64,000 bases of DNA from Marinomonas aquimarina (GTDB lineage: Bacteria; Pseudomonadota; Gammaproteobacteria; Pseudomonadales; Marinomonadaceae): NCBI RefSeq assembly GCF_900089755.1, contig NZ_FLOC01000018.1, positions 32,220 to 96,219 of the forward strand, given 5' to 3'. Of the stretch, positions 17,953 through 26,604 are shown piece after piece. The translations under genes and the position numbers were made by a program. The first letter of the stretch is position 1; every line of letters begins with the position of its first letter. A model generated the notes under the pieces. That model worked only from the letters and a program-made list of their open reading frames with translations. It made no database searches and was not told the origin of the DNA.

Positions 17953-18900
17953 TCAGAGGAAATCGACGCTGCCCAGGAACACCTGGCCCCGGCGCTCGCA
18001 GCAGGCATACGGCCGCCACAGCGCCCATGCGTAGTCGCCTTGCTGGGCCTGGGTAAGGAAGCCGCTGCGCGGGAAGACCGTGCAGGACGAGGACAGGACG
18101 GGCGTGAGTTCTTGCCACTTGCCGGTCGAGGCCTCGCCCTCCATCAGCGCGCCGGCCGGCCAGTAGCCGTCACGGGAGTTGGCAAGCAACGGCTGATAGA
18201 CGTGGATCTGCCCGCGGCGCGTGACCACATCGCCCGCACGCTGGGCCACCACTGCGCCGGCCTTGAAGTCGTCGGTCTGGTGCAGGAAGCCGCCACGGGG
18301 ATACACGTTGCCCCAGAGATTCATCGTGGTACGGGCACCGACTTCGCGCCGGCCCGGAATCAGCGCTTCCGGGTAGGCCATCTCGGGCACGTTGTAGCGC
18401 CAGGCCAGCGTATCCAGGGTGCTGAGCAAGTACGGCATAAACGCCGTGCCCGCGCCCTCACAGAAGTAGCCTGACGAAGAGACGAACTGGTTGAACACCT
18501 CTGCGCCGGGGTGACCGATGACATCCGCGTTCTTGAATTTGGCGAGGCTGTTTTCGTGATCCTCGTTCGTCGTTCCGTCGCCGCCAGCTTGGGCGGACGG
18601 GTTGGGCGTGCTCATTGCCTGGACTTCGACCCAGGGGTTTTCTCCGGTATTCGAGTACGACGACACCACTGCATCGGGGATGTAGTGGCGCACCTTGATC
18701 GACGTGCGCACGGTGCAGCCCGTCCATGTGCAGTAGAGCCAGTAGCAGATGCCGACGACGCGGTATTCGAGGCAATCGGGCGATGCCACCGAGCCGATGA
18801 TGGTCGCTGTATTGAGGGCGTAGCTGCCCGTGGCGCTGAGCAGCAGCAACGAAGCCACGCCAGCGCGCAGGCGGCGCATCAGGTCGAATGGTCGGGTCAC
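17953..18900 (-). CDS. TraU-like ICE protein, PFL_4710 family (TIGR03756)
   Basis: 315 residues from a GTG start at 18900 that overlaps the previous stop codon by 4 bp and has GGAGG 8 nt upstream; an ATG at 18879 is the alternative. After a signal peptide (GVASLLLLSATGSYA) come CLEYRVVGICYWLYCTWTGCTVRTSIKVRHYIPD and a cysteine-rich C-terminus (CTVFPRSGFL, YACCERRGQVF). This is the TraU family of periplasmic mating-apparatus proteins, whose many cysteines form disulfides. Confidence 0.85.
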   Translation of the reverse strand: MTRPFDLMRRLRAGVASLLLLSATGSYALNTATIIGSVASPDCLEYRVVGICYWLYCTWTGCTVRTSIKVRHYIPDAVVSSYSNTGENPWVEVQAMSTPNPSAQAGGDGTTNEDHENSLAKFKNADVIGHPGAEVFNQFVSSSGYFCEGAGTAFMPYLLSTLDTLAWRYNVPEMAYPEALIPGRREVGARTTMNLWGNVYPRGGFLHQTDDFKAGAVVAQRAGDVVTRRGQIHVYQPLLANSRDGYWPAGALMEGEASTGKWQELTPVLSSSCTVFPRSGFLTQAQQGDYAWALWRPYACCERRGQVFLGSVDFL

Positions 18901-19343
18901 GGCTGGGTCCTCCGGTGCTGCTCGATGCGCGCGACAGCGCGAGCCACATCCGGCTCGCCATAGACCACATAGCGCCTGTCCACCACCACGGCCGGGAGGC
19001 TGGTGATGCCGAGGCTCCATGCGTCGGTAACGCCTTGGTATGCGGAAGCGATGCGTCGCTGCAGATCGGCACCGCCGCCATTCAGCCGGCGCTTGACGAT
19101 GGCCGTCGCCTGTTCGGGGTCGGTGGGCAGTCCCGCGGAAAGCTCCGCTTCAATCCTGTGGGCTTCGTCCAGCTCGATCAGCCGCTCGCCGCCCATGGTC
19201 TTGACCGGGTGGCGGCTGTCGGTGACGACCACCACGTCGGCGGCGAAGGTGGCCGGGCTGAAAACGGCCAGGGCTGCCGGCAGCGCCACGGCCCGGCCGA
19301 GGGTTCGCCAGCCCGGCGCGAACCTGGAAAGGGATGCTGTCAT
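18897..19343 (-). CDS. ICE thioredoxin-fold protein, PFL_4709 family (TIGR03757)
   Basis: 148 residues with a signal peptide (ALPAALAVFSPATFAADVVV). The mature part (VVVVTDSRHPVKTMGGERLIELDEAHRIEAELSAGLP, later SLGITSLPAVVVDRRYVVYGEPDVARAV) is TrbC/thioredoxin-like but lacks a CXXC pair. It is the first gene of the TIGR03757-TIGR03756-TIGR03755-traG operon. The shared AACAAACAATGCG box lies 58 bp upstream of its ATG. Confidence 0.82.
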   Translation of the reverse strand: MTASLSRFAPGWRTLGRAVALPAALAVFSPATFAADVVVVTDSRHPVKTMGGERLIELDEAHRIEAELSAGLPTDPEQATAIVKRRLNGGGADLQRRIASAYQGVTDAWSLGITSLPAVVVDRRYVVYGEPDVARAVARIEQHRRTQP

Positions 19344-19400
19344 GTCGCGTGCCCTTGAAGTTGATCAGAGCAGTAGTCAAACGCGAAGCCGACGCGGCCC

Positions 19401-19415
19401 CAACAAACAATGCGC
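19401..19415 (-). promoter_or_regulatory. Shared transfer-operon box, copy 1
   Basis: CAACAAACAATGCGC on the plus strand (GCGCATTGTTTGTTG as read toward the gene), 58 bp upstream of the TIGR03757 start. It matches copies at 28756, 35979, 54535 and 56625. Confidence 0.55.
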
Positions 19416-19455
19416 ATCGCGCACTGCCCGCATACCTGCTTGTCTCGCGCCCATG

Positions 19456-19480
19456 AAAAAGCGGAGGCCGAAGCCTCCGC
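19456..19480 (-). terminator. Terminator after radC
   Basis: On the minus strand GCGGAGGC-TTCG-GCCTCCGC forms an 8-bp stem with a UUCG tetraloop, followed by TTTTT. It lies 26 bp past the radC stop. Confidence 0.9.
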
Positions 19481-19505
19481 GTGGATCAGGGAGCCGATGC
19501 CGTCG

Positions 19506-20000
19506 CTACAGCAGGCCGGATTCCGCGAACGAGTACGGCGTGCCCTGGCCGACGATGAGGTGATCCAGCACCCTCACGTCGATCAGCGACAACGCGGCCC
19601 TCAGCGTTTGGGTCAACGCACGGTCCGCGCTCGACGGCTCCGTGCAGCCCGAAGGGTGTTGGTGAGAAAAAATGACCGCTGCCGCATTCAGTTCCAAGGC
19701 ACGCTGCACGATCGGACGCGCATGCACCGAGGTCGAATGGATCGTGCCTCTGAACATCGGCTCGTAGGCCAGCACCTCGTGCATGCTGTTGAGGAACACG
19801 ATGGCGAAGACTTCATTGGGCTCGGCGGCCAGTTTCAGGCGCAGGTAGTCCTTGACGGCGGCAGGCCTCTCCAGGGATGGCCCCTTCTTGAAGACCCGCT
19901 GCTCCAGCAGCGCGATGGCTTGCCGGATGATCCAGTCATCGGATTGGGACATGGGGGCAAAACGTGGCTCCACGCAGGAGTCGTTGGCGACGAGAGACAT
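19506..20000 (-). CDS. radC: RadC/MPN-domain protein
   Basis: 164 residues from the ATG at 20000, with a strong GGAGGT site. The JAMM/MPN+ metal motif is present: AAVIFSHQHPSGCTEPSSADRALT, with the upstream glutamate in NEVFAIVFLNSMHEVLAYEPMFRG. This is the YfbU/RadC-like group carried by many mobile elements; the true function is unknown, and the historical DNA repair link is not supported. It is a one-gene unit with its own terminator, a hairpin leader, and a copy of the three-hairpin element upstream. Confidence 0.88.
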   Translation of the reverse strand: MSLVANDSCVEPRFAPMSQSDDWIIRQAIALLEQRVFKKGPSLERPAAVKDYLRLKLAAEPNEVFAIVFLNSMHEVLAYEPMFRGTIHSTSVHARPIVQRALELNAAAVIFSHQHPSGCTEPSSADRALTQTLRAALSLIDVRVLDHLIVGQGTPYSFAESGLL

Positions 20001-20038
20001 GGCGGACCTCCAGAAAGTGAGCGGAGGGCGCCACCCTG

Positions 20039-20062
20039 GGAGGGCAAGCCCTCCTGGGGATG
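20039..20062 (-). promoter_or_regulatory. Hairpin leader of radC
   Basis: GGAGGGC-AA-GCCCTCC (20039-20054) is a perfect 7-bp hairpin 39 nt upstream of the radC ATG. A downstream CCCTCC (minus strand) could also pair with the GGAGGT ribosome site. Confidence 0.55.
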
Positions 20063-20142
20063 GAAACAGCGGAACAAGGTGCATCCATCACCGCGCGGCG
20101 GTGATTGTTCGCGGCCAGGATGCGAAAGCGAACGGGTAGCGG

Positions 20143-20218
20143 TCAGCGCGGCGAGCCGCGCCGTAGCCTTCAAGACCGAGGGCTACCTGGGCATGTCGCC
20201 GACAACGTCGGCAGGCAT
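20143..20218 (-). ncRNA. Three-hairpin element, copy A
   Basis: P1 GCGCGG-CGAG-CCGCGC (20146-20161), P2 GTAGCC...GGCTAC (20163-20186), P3 GCCGAC-AAC-GTCGGC (20198-20212) flanked by GGCATG-like words. It is 143-218 nt upstream of radC and overlaps the last 12 codons of the DsbA-like gene. The transcribed strand is assumed from the genes. Confidence 0.55.
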
Positions 20219-20968
20219 TTCGGATGTGGGGGTGGCGGGCGAACCCGGCGCGTCGCTGGCCATTTCCCCGGCCGCCAGCAGGTCCATGGCCGAGAGCAAG
20301 GCATCGCCCTCGATCGGCCCCTGCAACAGGATGGCCTGGCCCGTCTGGCGATCGAGCAGTCGCAGCGACGGCGTGGCGGTCACGCCGCTCTTGGTGGCTT
20401 CCGCGGCCTGCGCGCGGATGGCCACGTTGGGGCGCTCGCTAGCCATGCACTGTTCGATGGCTGACGTTGTTTCGGGGTAACGCAAGCCATCGGGCAAGCC
20501 CTGGCCGTCGCTGCGCGTGTGGGCATAGACCCATTCGACCGCCTGCCAGAACGCCGCATGCCCGCCCGCTTCGGCGGCGCACTCGGCCAGACGTGCCTCG
20601 GCCGACGCGGCAGGCTCGTGCGCGGCCAGCGGCTGGTGATGCCATTGCAGCGCCACGTCGGTGTTGTTGCCGACCCAGCGCTTGAGCTGCGGGAAATACT
20701 CCCGGCAGAACGGGCATTCCAGGTCGGCATAGAGCGTCAGCGTGAAACGGCCTTCCGGGTTGCCCATCTGCCAGGGTGGCCCAGCGACCTGCGCCGTGCT
20801 GACCGGCGCGCGCGACGGCGCTGAGGATTCGCCGGGCGTCCGGGACACCAGCCAGATCAGCAGCAGCGCGACCAGCGCAGCAGCCAATACCCAGGGCCAG
20901 CGAGGCCGCCAGCGGCGACGGCGGAACGCCTGGACCTGCATCGGAATGGAAGGACGTTTCTGTTCCAT
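20183..20968 (-). CDS. DsbA/DsbG-like thiol-disulfide protein
   Basis: 261 residues. A basic N-terminus, one membrane anchor (WPWVLAAALVALLLIWLV), then a thioredoxin-fold domain: LTLYADLECPFCREYFPQLKRWV with the CPFC active site and GVTATPSLRLLDRQTGQAI with the cis-proline. It should be anchored in the inner membrane, facing the periplasm, and assist disulfides of Cys-rich Tra proteins such as the TraU-like protein. It is the last gene of the traC operon. The final residues (EMPADVVGDMPR) are encoded by the repeated three-hairpin element, so the native C-terminus may have been replaced. Confidence 0.85.
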   Translation of the reverse strand: MEQKRPSIPMQVQAFRRRRWRPRWPWVLAAALVALLLIWLVSRTPGESSAPSRAPVSTAQVAGPPWQMGNPEGRFTLTLYADLECPFCREYFPQLKRWVGNNTDVALQWHHQPLAAHEPAASAEARLAECAAEAGGHAAFWQAVEWVYAHTRSDGQGLPDGLRYPETTSAIEQCMASERPNVAIRAQAAEATKSGVTATPSLRLLDRQTGQAILLQGPIEGDALLSAMDLLAAGEMASDAPGSPATPTSEMPADVVGDMPR

Positions 20969-20981
20969 GGCGTTCTCCGGT

Positions 20982-23858
20982 TTACGACAGTTCCAGGGCC
21001 GGCGACTCGATGCCGCGGGCCTGGTCGATCTTCTCGGCCACCTTGAAAGCCGCTTCCAGTTCGGTGCAGCCGTACTGCTGCATGAGCTGGTAGCGTTCGG
21101 CCTTCTCCTCGGGTTCTGTCTGCGCGAGGGCGAGGTACAGGGACGGCGGCACGGCGCGGAACAGCACTTCCATGCTCTTGGAGAGGATGACGCCTTCGGT
21201 GAATTTCCCCGCTTCCTTGCGCGCCGAAAGCATCAGCGCCTTCTGCGCGGGCGAGAGTTCGCGGAACCGCGCGATCTTCTCAACTTCATCGGGCGGCATG
21301 CTGAGACAGATCCACCACTCGATCATGTTGAGCATGGGCTCCGCGGCGCGCGGCAGGTCGTCGATGTTCTGCGTCGCGAGCCAGAACCAGGCCCCCAATT
21401 TCCTCCACATCTTTGTAATTTTCACGACGTAGGGCGCGAGCAGCGGGTTCTTCGTGATGATGTGGCCTTCGTCGGTGACGTTGATGATCGGGCGTCCCAG
21501 GTATTGGTCGCGCTCGGCGATGTTGTTCACCGTGCTGATCAGGCTGATGTAAGCGATGGAGAGCTGCGCGTTGTAGCCCTCGCGGGCGTATGTCGCGAGG
21601 TCAACCAAGGTGATGTCGGCTTCGGGCCACGGCGTGCCGTCGCGGTCGAACATTTCGCCGTCCGTGCCTTGACAGAACATGTCCATCGCATCCGCCATCT
21701 CCAGCAGCCGCACGCGGCGCATTTCGGGCAGCGTCGGGTCCTGGCCGCGGGCGCGCAACGCGTTGCGCACGTCGCGCGTAAGCACCGTGCGTTTGTCGGC
21801 CACGCAGTGCTCGGCGGCGTCGAGGATGCACTGACGGATCAGCGAGCGGTCAGCCCGCGTCATCCGGGCTTCCTCCTTGTCCTCTCCGCCCGTGATCATC
21901 AGCCGCGCCGTGATCTCCAGTTCGCCGAGCACGTCGCGCTGCTCGTCCGCCTCCATGGCCGAGGCATCTGGTGGCGGGTCTTCATCCAGCGCGTCGGCGT
22001 CGAGCGTCTGCACGTCGCTGGGCGTCTCGATCAGCCGACGCGCGTCTGCGAATGGCGCGAGGCTGATGCCCGAACCTGGGGCCAGCTTGACCCGGTTTAC
22101 CGTCAGCCCGAGCATGCGTGCGAAGTCGCTGAACAGGCCGAAGCTGTTGCCAGCCTCCACGATGAACAGCCGCGGTCGGTAGATGGCCGTGACCTGATTC
22201 AAGAGGTTGTTGAGCGTGGCGCTCTTGCCGGAGCCGGTGGGGCCGAACAGGAACAGATGGGCGTTCATCTGCCGATCCAGGCGGCTGAGCGGGTCGAAGG
22301 TGATCGGCCCGCCACCGCGGTTGAACATCGTGATGCCCGGGTGCCCCGTACCTTGAGCGCGGCCCCACACCGGCGACAGGTTCGCCGCGTGCTGAGCGAA
22401 CATCAGTTGGGTGTACCACTTGCGCCGATCCTGGCCGGGGTTGTAGCAGCATGGCAGCCACCGCAAGTAGCTGTTGAGCGGCGCCACCTCGTCGTCCTCG
22501 CGCACCGGCTGCAAGCCAGCATTGAGCATCACGTTCGCCAGGTCCAGGCCGCGCCGGTCCAGTTCCGCTTCGTCGCGTCCGCGCAGGTAGAATGCCAGCG
22601 TCCCCCGGTAGAGCTTGTGTGCGCTGCCGATGAGGGAGCGGGCTTCCTGCACGTCCTTCAACGTCTGCTCCGACGCCAGCGTCTCGCCCACGGCCTTCTT
22701 CGCCAGGTGGTTGAGATCCGCTTCCAGGACATCCTGCGGCGTGGCGACCATCGTGAGACACAGCAAGGTGTCTTCCGGCATCTGGTCGAACAGCGTGTTG
22801 ATGGCATCCCCTTTGCGGGTCTCGCCGGTCAGGTGTCCGGTGCCGGGCGGCATGCGCAGCCGGTCGGTGATCAGCACGCGGTGCGGCATGCCGTCGAAAT
22901 ACCAGGTGCCGTGCTCCACGTCGGAGCGTGGCTGGCCGAAGAACAGCCGCTGGCTGAAATCCCGCCCGCTCGCCAGCTCGATTTCGCCGGCCTCGCTTTC
23001 TTCGGTGCTGTCGGGGTAGCGCGCCAGCGCGTAGAAGCGCTCCCGGTCCTCTGCACTCGGTCCAAGCATCGCCGGGCGCGGATTGAACCACCGCAGCAGC
23101 CAGTCGTGGACGTCGGCTGCGACCATGCGCCGTGCCTGGATGCCGGCGTTCGCCAGGCCGCCGCACAGGCGGTCGCAGACGATGTTCAGCATCTGCTCGG
23201 GCGTCTGGCCGCGGCGGCTTGCCTGCCCAGTTGCACGGCGATAGATCACCATGCGCACCCGCCGCGTCTGGCCGCGCCAGCGCAGCCGCGTGACCACCGT
23301 GTCCTCGAACAGGCCGCCCGGCTTGGCGACCGCGCGCAGGTGGTGGCCGAAGAAGCGCAAGTAGAACTCGGTGAAAGCGGTGCCGCGGGCACGCGGCTGC
23401 ACGTAGTCGCGCAGGGTCTGCATGTACTGGTCGAAGCTGGGCTCGTCCTGGGCATAGAGCTGGAGTACCCAGGGGTTTTCGTCCAGCTCATCGAACGAGT
23501 CCTGGAGCGCGTTCTCCAAGGCATCGCGGGCATGCGCGAGCCAGCCGGGCTCCCGCCCCTCGGTGCCCAGCGGCACCAGCTCGTAGAAGGCAGCGACCGA
23601 CTGCCCATCCTCCAGCAGCATGGACTTCGACTGCGGCAAGAACTCCACCCAAGGCAGCAGTTCCGCGAACGACGGCGCGACGTCGTACAGCGCCTGCTCG
23701 TCGGCTACCGTCGCCGGCCTGCGGCCCTGGACCGCTGCGCCGGGTTCAGGGACGCCGGCCTGGCGCAAGGCCTCGACGTGGCGCTGCCAGCCGTCCGGCT
23801 TCTCTTCGTCGCCGGTGCCGGATGCGGCCAGCTTCGGCCAGGGAAGTTCCCAGCGCAT
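20982..23858 (-). CDS. traC: TraC/VirB4-type conjugative ATPase (TIGR03744)
   Basis: 958 residues from the ATG at 23858, which overlaps the preceding stop codon by one base. Walker A is LFGPTGSGKSATLNNLL (about residues 533-549), Walker B INVTDEGHIITKNP, and the TraC N-terminal domain is LPWVEFLPQSKSMLLEDGQSV. This is the VirB4-class ATPase that powers pilus assembly at the inner membrane; the family is traC_PFL_4706. The lipoprotein gene and the TraB-like gene lie directly upstream in the same operon. Confidence 0.93.
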   Translation of the reverse strand: MRWELPWPKLAASGTGDEEKPDGWQRHVEALRQAGVPEPGAAVQGRRPATVADEQALYDVAPSFAELLPWVEFLPQSKSMLLEDGQSVAAFYELVPLGTEGREPGWLAHARDALENALQDSFDELDENPWVLQLYAQDEPSFDQYMQTLRDYVQPRARGTAFTEFYLRFFGHHLRAVAKPGGLFEDTVVTRLRWRGQTRRVRMVIYRRATGQASRRGQTPEQMLNIVCDRLCGGLANAGIQARRMVAADVHDWLLRWFNPRPAMLGPSAEDRERFYALARYPDSTEESEAGEIELASGRDFSQRLFFGQPRSDVEHGTWYFDGMPHRVLITDRLRMPPGTGHLTGETRKGDAINTLFDQMPEDTLLCLTMVATPQDVLEADLNHLAKKAVGETLASEQTLKDVQEARSLIGSAHKLYRGTLAFYLRGRDEAELDRRGLDLANVMLNAGLQPVREDDEVAPLNSYLRWLPCCYNPGQDRRKWYTQLMFAQHAANLSPVWGRAQGTGHPGITMFNRGGGPITFDPLSRLDRQMNAHLFLFGPTGSGKSATLNNLLNQVTAIYRPRLFIVEAGNSFGLFSDFARMLGLTVNRVKLAPGSGISLAPFADARRLIETPSDVQTLDADALDEDPPPDASAMEADEQRDVLGELEITARLMITGGEDKEEARMTRADRSLIRQCILDAAEHCVADKRTVLTRDVRNALRARGQDPTLPEMRRVRLLEMADAMDMFCQGTDGEMFDRDGTPWPEADITLVDLATYAREGYNAQLSIAYISLISTVNNIAERDQYLGRPIINVTDEGHIITKNPLLAPYVVKITKMWRKLGAWFWLATQNIDDLPRAAEPMLNMIEWWICLSMPPDEVEKIARFRELSPAQKALMLSARKEAGKFTEGVILSKSMEVLFRAVPPSLYLALAQTEPEEKAERYQLMQQYGCTELEAAFKVAEKIDQARGIESPALELS

Positions 23859-24298
23859 CAATAGTCCTCCAGCCGTTCACCGGGCATGGCGTACTGCACG
23901 CGCTGGTACAGGGGGAAGACCGTCGTGTAGCCCGGAACCGGCACGGGGTCCGTGCCCGCCAGGTGCGGGTACACATACATGACGAGATCGGGGTTGGGCA
24001 GGCGCTGGAACTGGCGATAAACCTCGTTGCGCGCCGTGCGCGTGTAGCGCATCTGCTCGACGGGCGCAGCCTGCACATCGGCGTCGGTCAGCGGCCGGCG
24101 CAGGCTCTGGCGCGCGTCGAGCAACTGCCGGCGCGCGACCTGGCCGGTGCCACTGCCGCCGCCACCCGTTTCCTGCTGCCAGATGTCCATCATGGTGCGG
24201 TCGCTATGGGTCAGCAGTTCTTCCTTGCTGGTGGCGCAACCGCTGAGCACGGCGACGGCCGCGGCCAGCGCGAGGCCCTTAATCGAGTTCGAGCGCAT
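23858..24298 (-). CDS. Conjugal transfer lipoprotein (TIGR03751)
   Basis: 146 residues from the ATG at 24298. The lipobox AAVAVLSGCATS places the acylated Cys near residue 19. The mature part (DRTMMDIWQQETGGGGSG, YTRTARNEVYRQFQRLPNPDLVMYVYPHL, VPGYTTVFPLYQ) matches the TIGR03751 lipoprotein of this ICE family, comparable to TraV/VirB7 as an outer-membrane core component. Its start overlaps the end of the TraB-like gene by 20 bp, and its stop overlaps traC. Confidence 0.85.
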   Translation of the reverse strand: MRSNSIKGLALAAAVAVLSGCATSKEELLTHSDRTMMDIWQQETGGGGSGTGQVARRQLLDARQSLRRPLTDADVQAAPVEQMRYTRTARNEVYRQFQRLPNPDLVMYVYPHLAGTDPVPVPGYTTVFPLYQRVQYAMPGERLEDY

Positions 24299-25697
24299 GG
24301 CTTTCTCCTGCACGGTGATCGACGCGCCGGCCTTCGGGGTCGTGATCGATGGCCAGCGGCTTTTCGAGGTGGACGGCGACCTTGGCGCCTGGCTGCACAT
24401 AGACGGCGGCGAAAGCCTGTCCGTAGAGCTTGTTGACCCAGGTCGACATGTCCCGGACGCCGCCCGCGAGGATCTGGCCGACTGCTTCCTTGCCGCTGAT
24501 GCCCACGGTGCCGATGGCGCCGTCCGAGCCGACGTAGGACATGCGGCCGCTGTCGCTCTCGATGAGCGAGGCCACGCCGGCTCCGGCCGCGGTGATCAGA
24601 GCTTGCGACCCGAGGTACTGCTGGGCGTTGCTGCGCCGTTCGCCGCTGACGCACGGGATGCCGTGCGGGTCGCTGATCCAGCCCAGGCCGTCGCGCTGCT
24701 GGTTGTTCTGCTGGTTGCCTTCGCGGTCTTCGGGAATCGTGCGGATCGTGCCGTCGTTGAAGACGAAGGTGATGCTGCGAACCTGGCCGCGCACGCACGA
24801 GAGCGTCCAGTCGCCCGATGCGGTTCCGGAGAACACCGCGCCGGCCACGTCGGGAATGTCGATGCCGTTGGCAGTCAGATTGTCCGGCCCGACCAGCACC
24901 TTGAAGGGGTACGGATCGTTCACCGTCCCGTCGATCGGCACGCGCCCAATCAGCGCCGTCATCGCCACGGAGCCCATCAGTGTCGAGTTGGTCGGCACGG
25001 TATAGACCGGCTTGGCGCTCTTGACGCCTGCCGCACCTGCGCCGGCGTTCGCCACGGTTTCCGCGGTGGTTTCCAGTGTGCTTTGTGCCGGGCCGAAGCT
25101 CGTCGGGAAGCTCATGCCGCTGCCTGCGCCACGACTGCCATTGCGGCCCTCGGCCTTCTTCGCGTCGTCCGGTTCGACCCAGCGCATGCCGCCTTCCATG
25201 CCGGCCTCGTCGCCGCCGCGCAGCCCCAGGCCCACCGGCAGATCAGCGTGACCGCCGCCGCGCCCGCCAATGCTGTCCAGGCGCCGCTGCAGGTCGGCGA
25301 GCAGCCCCTCGGTCTGCTGGCGCGCGCTGGCCGCCTGTTCCTGGTCGCGGCGCAGGTTGGAGCGCTCGGATTCGAGGGCCGAATTGATGCGCTGATCAAT
25401 GGAGTTCTCCCGCTGGCGCAGCCGCTGGTTTTCCTCGCGCTGCGACTTGTTGTCGGTCAGCGCGGTCTGAAGCTCGGTGCGCAACTGTTTCACCTGGGCG
25501 ACGAGCGTTGCCACGGTATCGCGCGGGGTATCGCCTTCGATGCCCAACGCCTTCATTTCCTCGGGCGTGAGCTTGGAGCCAGCATCCGCGGCGGGCGGTG
25601 CCGACGTGCTTCCACCGGAGAACAGCCGGATGGCAACGAACAGCACCAGCAAGGCGACCGGGATCATCAGCCACTTGAGCAAGCCGTTACTGCGCAT
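24279..25697 (-). CDS. TraB/VirB10-like protein (TIGR03752)
   Basis: 472 residues from the ATG at 25697 with AAGGAGG upstream. One N-terminal membrane helix (LKWLMIPVALLVLFVAIRLF), a coiled coil (about residues 65-140: VAQVKQLRTELQTALTDNKSQREENQRL in part), and a C-terminal beta-rich VirB10 domain with YTVPTNSTLMGSVAMTALIGRVPI and a final antenna/anchor region (GVASLIESDSG, YVQPGAKVAVHLEKPLAID). It bridges inner and outer membranes in the type IV secretion channel. Family PFL_4705. Confidence 0.88.
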   Translation of the reverse strand: MRSNGLLKWLMIPVALLVLFVAIRLFSGGSTSAPPAADAGSKLTPEEMKALGIEGDTPRDTVATLVAQVKQLRTELQTALTDNKSQREENQRLRQRENSIDQRINSALESERSNLRRDQEQAASARQQTEGLLADLQRRLDSIGGRGGGHADLPVGLGLRGGDEAGMEGGMRWVEPDDAKKAEGRNGSRGAGSGMSFPTSFGPAQSTLETTAETVANAGAGAAGVKSAKPVYTVPTNSTLMGSVAMTALIGRVPIDGTVNDPYPFKVLVGPDNLTANGIDIPDVAGAVFSGTASGDWTLSCVRGQVRSITFVFNDGTIRTIPEDREGNQQNNQQRDGLGWISDPHGIPCVSGERRSNAQQYLGSQALITAAGAGVASLIESDSGRMSYVGSDGAIGTVGISGKEAVGQILAGGVRDMSTWVNKLYGQAFAAVYVQPGAKVAVHLEKPLAIDHDPEGRRVDHRAGESHALELD

Positions 25698-26604
25698 GGC
25701 GGGCCTCCTTGCCATCGTCGGCTTCAGCTTCCCGCTGCGGCAGATGCACGGCCGGGTCGAAGCGGTGGATCGCCGGCAGCAGCGATTGCGCGAGGCCGTG
25801 CCCGCGCGTCACCAGGTACAGGACGGTCGTGTCCTCGGGCGTCCCGCGCGGTCCGAGCGCTTCGTGCTGGAAGGTGGCGGTGAGGAAATCGCCTTGCAGC
25901 ACGCGCGGGTCGAGCGTGACCCAGCCGCTGCTGCTGTTGGTCAGGCGCACGGCCGTGACCCACTGGTCTTCCAGACGCCACGACGCGAGCGCGACCGCGC
26001 GCACCGGCAGCGTCGGCATCAGCGTGCCGAGGTCGAGGTCACGGCGCAGGTTCACCCGCATGACGCCAGGCAGCGACTCCACAGTGCGCAGCGGCGCGTA
26101 GAGGTTCTGCGCGGCGAAGCGCGTCAGGACGACCGGAACCGGGGTTTCGCGCCGGGTCGCCCGCGTACCTGCTTGGTCCTGGGCGCGTGCCGGGGCCTCA
26201 TCGGCACCGCCTGGCTGATCGCCGTAGCGCGCAGGGGTGCTGCTGCCCTCGACGATGCGCACCGGCTCCAGCTCGGCTTCGCCGTCTTTGGGCGGCTCGG
26301 CCGCAATGTCGAGCAGGATCAGCGCGCCCGTGTCGGCGTCCTGCAATTGCAGCCGCGTGGGCTCGATCGGCTCGCTGGCGCGCAGGTACACCGCGCCACC
26401 TGCGCTCTGCACGCGCAGGCGTTCGCCCACGCCTGCGGGCACGCCCACGCGGACGTTCCGGTCGATGAACACGATGCGCTCCTGGCCGACCTTCAGCGGC
26501 ACCGCCAGCGGCATGCGTTCCCACCGCAGAATCTCCACAGCATGGGAGACGGGTGCCGCGGCCACGGCCAGCAGCCCCAGCAGCACGAGTACAGGATGCT
26601 TCAT
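25687..26604 (-). CDS. TraK/VirB9-like protein, PFL_4704 family (TIGR03749)
   Basis: 305 residues. Signal peptide VLVLLGLLAVAAAPVSHAVEI, then beta-rich sequence (ILRWERMPLAVPLKVGQERIVFIDRNVRVGV) typical of TraK-like secretins of the core complex. A variable, charged linker (residues about 120-160) joins a second domain (VVLTRFAAQNLYAPLRTVESLPGVMRV). It should be periplasmic and bind the TraB-like protein. It overlaps the downstream gene by 11 bp and the upstream gene by 4 bp. Confidence 0.85.
   Translation of the reverse strand: MKHPVLVLLGLLAVAAAPVSHAVEILRWERMPLAVPLKVGQERIVFIDRNVRVGVPAGVGERLRVQSAGGAVYLRASEPIEPTRLQLQDADTGALILLDIAAEPPKDGEAELEPVRIVEGSSTPARYGDQPGGADEAPARAQDQAGTRATRRETPVPVVLTRFAAQNLYAPLRTVESLPGVMRVNLRRDLDLGTLMPTLPVRAVALASWRLEDQWVTAVRLTNSSSGWVTLDPRVLQGDFLTATFQHEALGPRGTPEDTTVLYLVTRGHGLAQSLLPAIHRFDPAVHLPQREAEADDGKEARHAQ

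Noticed and set aside
20742..23864. A 1040-codon open frame on the plus strand
   Set aside because: It is the antisense of traC, whose frame carries intact Walker motifs. The plus-strand product is low-complexity (His/Arg/Val/Leu repeats) with no domain, as expected from high-GC mirror frames. The same applies to long plus-strand frames over the SNF2 gene and traD.
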